From the NCBI GenBank assembly GCA_052117325.1, contig JBQKJJ010000004.1: a stretch of DNA of 64,000 nucleotides. The stretch is one strand, 5' to 3'. Positions 61,109 to 64,000 of the stretch are shown one piece after another. Position numbers and translations under genes: made by a program. The notes below the pieces were generated by a model. That model saw only the letters and a list, made by a program, of their open reading frames with translations, had not been told where the DNA came from and did no database searches. Source of the stretch: CAG-964 sp902789345 (GTDB lineage Bacteria > Bacillota > Clostridia > Oscillospirales > Acutalibacteraceae). Within the stretch, counting starts at the first letter, position 1, and the number at the start of each line of letters is the position of its first letter.

Positions 61109-61707
61109 TTACTTAGAATTTTCTTTAAAAATGACATTCTGTGTATAGGGCATGGGCCGTATTCCCTTATAGCCTGTGTATGTACCTTTGTACCGTAGCC
61201 CTTGTGTTTAGCAAACATATACTGTGGGTACTCCTTGTCGTACTCCAGCATTAATCTGTCTCTTGTTACCTTTGCTAAAATTGACGCCGACGCAATTGAC
61301 ATCGAATTTGCGTCGCCCTTTACGATTGCAGAACAAGGAATGCTTAAATCAGGGGTTTTGTTGCCGTCAATAATGGCATAATCAGCCGTCTTAGGCAGTC
61401 CCTCAACAGCTCTTTTCATAGCAAGCATAGTTGCGTTAAGAATATTAAGCTCTTCTATTTCTTCTACCGAAGCAAAGGCAATACTGTAGGCAACGGCACG
61501 GTCCTTTATAACATCGTACAGTGCCTCCCTCTTTTTTTCGCTAAGCTTTTTGGAATCGTTTACACCCTCAATTATATCGTTGGGCTTTAAAATAACAGCC
61601 GCCGCACATACAGGCCCTGCCAGTGGGCCTCTGCCTGCCTCGTCAACTCCGCAAATACTCGAGTACCCCTGCTCTGCACACTGATTTTCATACAAAAACC
61701 AATCCAA
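61105..61707 (-). CDS. rnhB: Ribonuclease HII
   Basis: 200 residues from a TTG behind AAGGAGATG. The metal-binding residues lie in GVDEAGRGPLAGPVCAAAVI (Asp, Glu), YAIIDGNKTP and ASASILAKVTRD. It removes single ribonucleotides and RNA from RNA-DNA hybrids. First gene of a group with yraN and the M19 gene. Confidence 0.95.
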   Translation of the reverse strand: MDWFLYENQCAEQGYSSICGVDEAGRGPLAGPVCAAAVILKPNDIIEGVNDSKKLSEKKREALYDVIKDRAVAYSIAFASVEEIEELNILNATMLAMKRAVEGLPKTADYAIIDGNKTPDLSIPCSAIVKGDANSMSIASASILAKVTRDRLMLEYDKEYPQYMFAKHKGYGTKVHTQAIREYGPCPIHRMSFLKKILSK

Positions 61708-61728
61708 ATTACCACATCTCCTTTTGTT

Positions 61729-61815
61729 TTAATCTAGTCTTTGCCAAAACTTAATTTTGCCAAATAAATCACCACAATACACCTTGCAGCCGTCACATAT
61801 ACTACGGTAAAGCAT
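61729..61815 (-). other. Possible small Cys-containing ORF in the rnhB leader
   Basis: A frame of 28 codons (MLYRSICDGCKVYCGDLF... ending KFWQRLD) ends 21 bp before rnhB. The frame stays open upstream to about 61880 without an ATG. The composition looks protein-like (CxxC...C) but there is no ribosome site, so it may be a remnant or chance. Confidence 0.25.
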
Positions 61816-61848
61816 ACAGCCGTAAAGGTCATTGTCTGCAAAATAATT

Positions 61849-61877
61849 AAAGACCGACTGTTTTAAAGACGGTCTTG
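61849..61877 (-). terminator. Terminator of rbgA
   Basis: A 7 bp stem (AAGACCG), an inner loop, then TTTAATTATTTT on the minus strand, 12 bp after the rbgA stop. Confidence 0.65.
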
Positions 61878-61889
61878 TTTATATTTAGG

Positions 61890-62753
61890 CTATACACATT
61901 CCAGCGTGATTTTACCAAGTTTTGCACTTCTGTATTCGTCAAGAATCATTACAGATGCACGCTCGGTATCTACTCTGCCGCCGGACATAAGCATACCTCT
62001 TTTTCTTGCTATAAGCTCCAAAAGGTCATATGCTTCAATAGACTCCAAATCTACATTTTGCAGTTTGAATCTTTCAATAAACTGCTGTGTAGGAAAGCGG
62101 CACATAACCTCAAGAAGTCTAAACGCCAACAACTCTGTGTCCATTACCTGGTCTTTTACAGCGCCTGTAAAGGCAAGCTTTTCGCCAACCTCCGGGTCGT
62201 CAAACTTCGGCCACAGCACTCCCGGTGTATCCAAAAGCTCCATACCCTGACCAATGGAAAACCACTGGTTGCCACGGGTTACGCCGGGTCTGTCCTCTAC
62301 CCTTGCACTGCCCTTTTTAGCCATTTTATTAATAAAAGAGGATTTTCCCACATTCGGTATGCCCACCACCATAATGTGTATACTGCGGTTGCGCATACCC
62401 TTTGCTTCCCATTTTTCTATTTTGTCTGACAACACATCACGGACAGTAGGAATAAAGCGGTTTAAACCTTTTCCTGTTTTACAGTCTACAGGAATTGCGG
62501 CTATATTTTTCTTTCTATAGTACTCTACCCACCTGTCGGTTTGAGCCTTATCTGCCATATCACATTTGTTCATTAACACAATTCTAGGCTTACTTTGAAT
62601 AAGCTTGTCAAGGTCCGGGTTATGACTGCTTACAGGAATACGAGCGTCTATAATTTCTGCCACAATATCAACCAGCTTTAGGCTTGCTTGAATCTTTCTT
62701 TTTGTTTTTGTCATATGTCCGGGAAACCACTGTATATTTTGCACCTGTGCCAT
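61890..62753 (-). CDS. rbgA: Ribosome biogenesis GTPase RbgA (YlqF)
   Basis: 287 residues. It is a circularly permuted GTPase: G4 (LMNKCDMAD) comes near residue 60, before G1 (GIPNVGKSSFINKM) near 125 and G3 (LLDTPGVL) near 170. The N-terminal WFPGHMTKTKR is the family mark. RbgA acts late in 50S assembly. It starts 15 bp after lepB in one transcript. Confidence 0.95.
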   Translation of the reverse strand: MAQVQNIQWFPGHMTKTKRKIQASLKLVDIVAEIIDARIPVSSHNPDLDKLIQSKPRIVLMNKCDMADKAQTDRWVEYYRKKNIAAIPVDCKTGKGLNRFIPTVRDVLSDKIEKWEAKGMRNRSIHIMVVGIPNVGKSSFINKMAKKGSARVEDRPGVTRGNQWFSIGQGMELLDTPGVLWPKFDDPEVGEKLAFTGAVKDQVMDTELLAFRLLEVMCRFPTQQFIERFKLQNVDLESIEAYDLLELIARKRGMLMSGGRVDTERASVMILDEYRSAKLGKITLECV

Positions 62754-62768
62754 TATATCACCTCTATA

Positions 62769-63341
62769 TTAATATAAGTAGGAAAATCTTTCAAAAGGCA
62801 AAATAACACACTGCACCTTGCCTATTATATTTGATTTGTCAACAAGCTGTATGCGCACGCTTCGGCTGTCAACCGAAACCGCCCTGTTATCGCCCATAAC
62901 AAATATTTTCCCCTCCGGAATAACATCGGGTATATCCCACTCTATTCCGTTTAGGGTTTTTGAAGAAATGTACGGCTCGTTTATAACCTTGCCGTCAACA
63001 TACACCTGCCCCTTGTCTGCGTCAATTCCAACAGTCTGCCCCTCTATGGCTATTACACGCTTAATAAAGGCGTTGTCAATTTTATATTCATTCTCGCTGA
63101 AAGCGTCCGGGGCTACAGCAACTACATCGCCCTGTTTTAGCTCAAGAGAGGGTATGTACTTAAAAAATGACTGATAATTTGTAATAACAACAGTGTCGCC
63201 GTTTTTTAGGGTGTTATTCATAGACGGGCCGTCAACAACCGCAAGCCTGAAAACAAAGGTTAAAAGCAAAACTATAACAGATACTGAACAAAATATGCTT
63301 TTGGCACACTGTAAAACAATGTTCTTATTCTCTCGGTTCAT
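62769..63341 (-). CDS. lepB: Signal peptidase I
   Basis: 190 residues from the ATG at 63341 (AAGGAGC upstream). One N-terminal membrane helix (about 16-36) is followed by the catalytic Ser40 in VVDGPSMNNTL and the Lys in FIKRVIAIEG. GKIFVMGDNRAVSVDSR is the family's third motif. It removes signal peptides of secreted proteins, such as the amylase here. Confidence 0.95.
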   Translation of the reverse strand: MNRENKNIVLQCAKSIFCSVSVIVLLLTFVFRLAVVDGPSMNNTLKNGDTVVITNYQSFFKYIPSLELKQGDVVAVAPDAFSENEYKIDNAFIKRVIAIEGQTVGIDADKGQVYVDGKVINEPYISSKTLNGIEWDIPDVIPEGKIFVMGDNRAVSVDSRSVRIQLVDKSNIIGKVQCVILPFERFSYLY

Positions 63342-63412
63342 AACAACGCTCCTTGCTTTTACACCCATAACTGCAACTGTGTATTAATATTTACAAATAC
63401 ATTTATGTGGCG

Positions 63413-63441
63413 ATTATATCATAATACCTGTTTTAAGTCAA
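63413..63441 (-). promoter_or_regulatory. Promoter of lepB-rbgA
   Basis: TTGACT (63441-63436), 17 bp, TATAAT (63418-63413) on the minus strand. Confidence 0.75.
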
Positions 63442-63599
63442 TTTGCACCCCAATTCGGCACTACACTTTAGCCAACAGCCCACACCGCTTGTTGAAATTA
63501 TGTATAGATTTATTTACAACAATTAACCTTACATATTAAGTAATTGCTATTAATATTAAAGCATTGCCTGCACTTTAAATTTTCAAATAAAATCAGAAA

Positions 63600-63638
63600 A
63601 AGCTTTTAAAAATAGTACAAAACCATTTTTAAAAGCTT
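63600..63638 (-). terminator. Terminator after tRNA-Leu(CAG)
   Basis: A perfect 14 bp AT-rich stem (AAGCTTTTAAAAAT) with an 11 nt loop; the minus strand continues with TTTTTC. It ends 7 bp from the tRNA. Confidence 0.8.
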
Positions 63639-63645
63639 CATAATG

Positions 63646-63732
63646 TGGTGCGGATAACAGGACTTGAACCTGCATGAAATTGCTTTCATATGGACCTGAA
63701 CCATACGCGTCTGCCAATTCCGCCATATCCGC
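63646..63732 (-). tRNA. tRNA-Leu (anticodon CAG)
   Basis: 87 nt with encoded CCA. The acceptor starts GCGGATA and ends TATCCGCACCA; the D-loop has TTGGCAGACG; the anticodon loop is TTCAGGT, giving CAG (codon CUG). A long variable arm follows and the T-arm is GGTTCAAGTCC. Transcribed alone, from a promoter about 100 bp away. Confidence 0.96.
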
Positions 63733-63831
63733 ATATAACACTCTTATATTTTTACAGGGCAAGAGCAAACCGAGGTGGGGCACACGGCCTAATCCACATA
63801 ATCGCCTGGTAACAGCTACCCAACGCACACT
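63733..63831 (-). ncRNA. Long GC-richer leader before tRNA-Leu(CAG)
   Basis: About 95 nt between the promoter and the tRNA are richer in GC than the surroundings and can form small hairpins, such as GGTAGCTGTTACC and GTGG with CCAC. It could be only a long 5' leader removed by RNase P, or a separate small RNA. It lacks the SRP RNA core GGAAGCAGC. Confidence 0.3.
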
Positions 63832-63860
63832 ATTATACACCCTATTTTCATTTTTTGCAA
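63832..63860 (-). promoter_or_regulatory. Promoter of the tRNA-Leu(CAG) transcript
   Basis: TTGCAA (63860-63855), 17 bp, TATAAT (63837-63832) on the minus strand. Confidence 0.7.
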
Positions 63861-63957
63861 GCACTATTTTAATTTTTTCAAACGCACTGTCTGCGTTGTA
63901 AATAGATGTGACCCATTTTTAGGTAAAAATAAATCAAAGTTTGGTATAGTGTTTTTT

Positions 63958-64000
63958 GAAAGCCTTTGGAGTGGAGCGTAGCGGAACGGAAAAGGCTTTC
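63958..64000. repeat. Inverted repeat at the right edge
   Basis: GAAAGCCTTT and its complement (10 bp arms) enclose a 23 bp purine-rich loop containing GGAGCGTAGCGGAAC. The element reaches the window edge. It may be a terminator of a plus-strand unit or a dispersed repeat. Confidence 0.45.

Noticed and set aside
63733..63831. SRP RNA (4.5S) before tRNA-Leu(CAG)
   Set aside because: A TTACCAGG stretch is present, but the GGAAGCAGC tetraloop region is absent.
63583..63864. An open frame containing MAELADAYGSG
   Set aside because: It is the translation of tRNA-Leu(CAG) and its leader.

Overview
The window is an AT-rich chromosomal segment of a low-G+C Gram-positive anaerobe, most likely a Clostridia member of the Ruminococcaceae/Oscillospiraceae type. 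The reasons are a T-box in front of alaS, TagGH-like polymer export, HPr with both regulatory sites, ThyX instead of ThyA, HemW, RbgA and EngB, an AlaA-type aminotransferase, TTG/GTG starts behind AGGTGG-type ribosome sites, and a Gram-positive type IV pilus locus. I see no phage, transposase, plasmid gene or CRISPR array. Most genes lie on the minus strand. The species assignment is inference.

Layout. 1-2042: a YhgE/Pip membrane protein cut by the left edge. 2445-7829: a surface-glycopolymer cassette of exporter permease, exporter ATPase, nucleotidylyltransferase, SDR enzyme and an SDR-LicD fusion. 8032-10234: an Sfp-type phosphopantetheinyl transferase, an HD hydrolase, a UPF0340 protein and a PqqD-like protein, with an ABC exporter diverging from it at 10446-12191. 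12323-18521: amino-acid genes (alaA, ilvE with a free pyruvate-kinase C-terminal domain, alaS behind its T-box). 18908-20900: a zinc-ribbon protein with Asn-rich repeats, an orphan Hpt protein, tRNA-Leu(CAA) and a small Cys protein. 21040-25617: pgeF, a lipoprotein, prfC and hemW. 25786-28071: a secreted MalS-like alpha-amylase.

28259-41171: a type IV pilus locus with two paralogous pilins, a PilM-PilN fusion, PilO, prepilin peptidase, PilB, PilT, PilC, a very large tip-like pilin without Glu5, and two minor pilins. It is followed in transcription by the amylase gene, which has its own promoter.

41264-63732: housekeeping genes. These are a U32 peptidase-family protein, mltG, a folate/thymidylate group (5-FTHF cyclo-ligase, DJ-1, tmk, thyX), HPr, rimM-trmD, lysA, engB-lon, clpX-clpP-tig, a phosphoesterase with thrC, an M19 dipeptidase-yraN-rnhB group, rbgA-lepB, and tRNA-Leu(CAG).

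Regulation that can be read directly: many sigma-A type promoters with 16-18 bp spacers, about a dozen intrinsic terminators, the alaS T-box, and two overlapping promoters facing each other at 20967-21000. The points most worth a second look are the pilus locus with its 835-residue tip candidate, the SDR-LicD fusion whose SDR half has lost its motifs, the zinc-ribbon protein with 33-bp tandem repeats, the long leader of tRNA-Leu(CAG), and repeat or dyad structures in the clpP and lon leaders.
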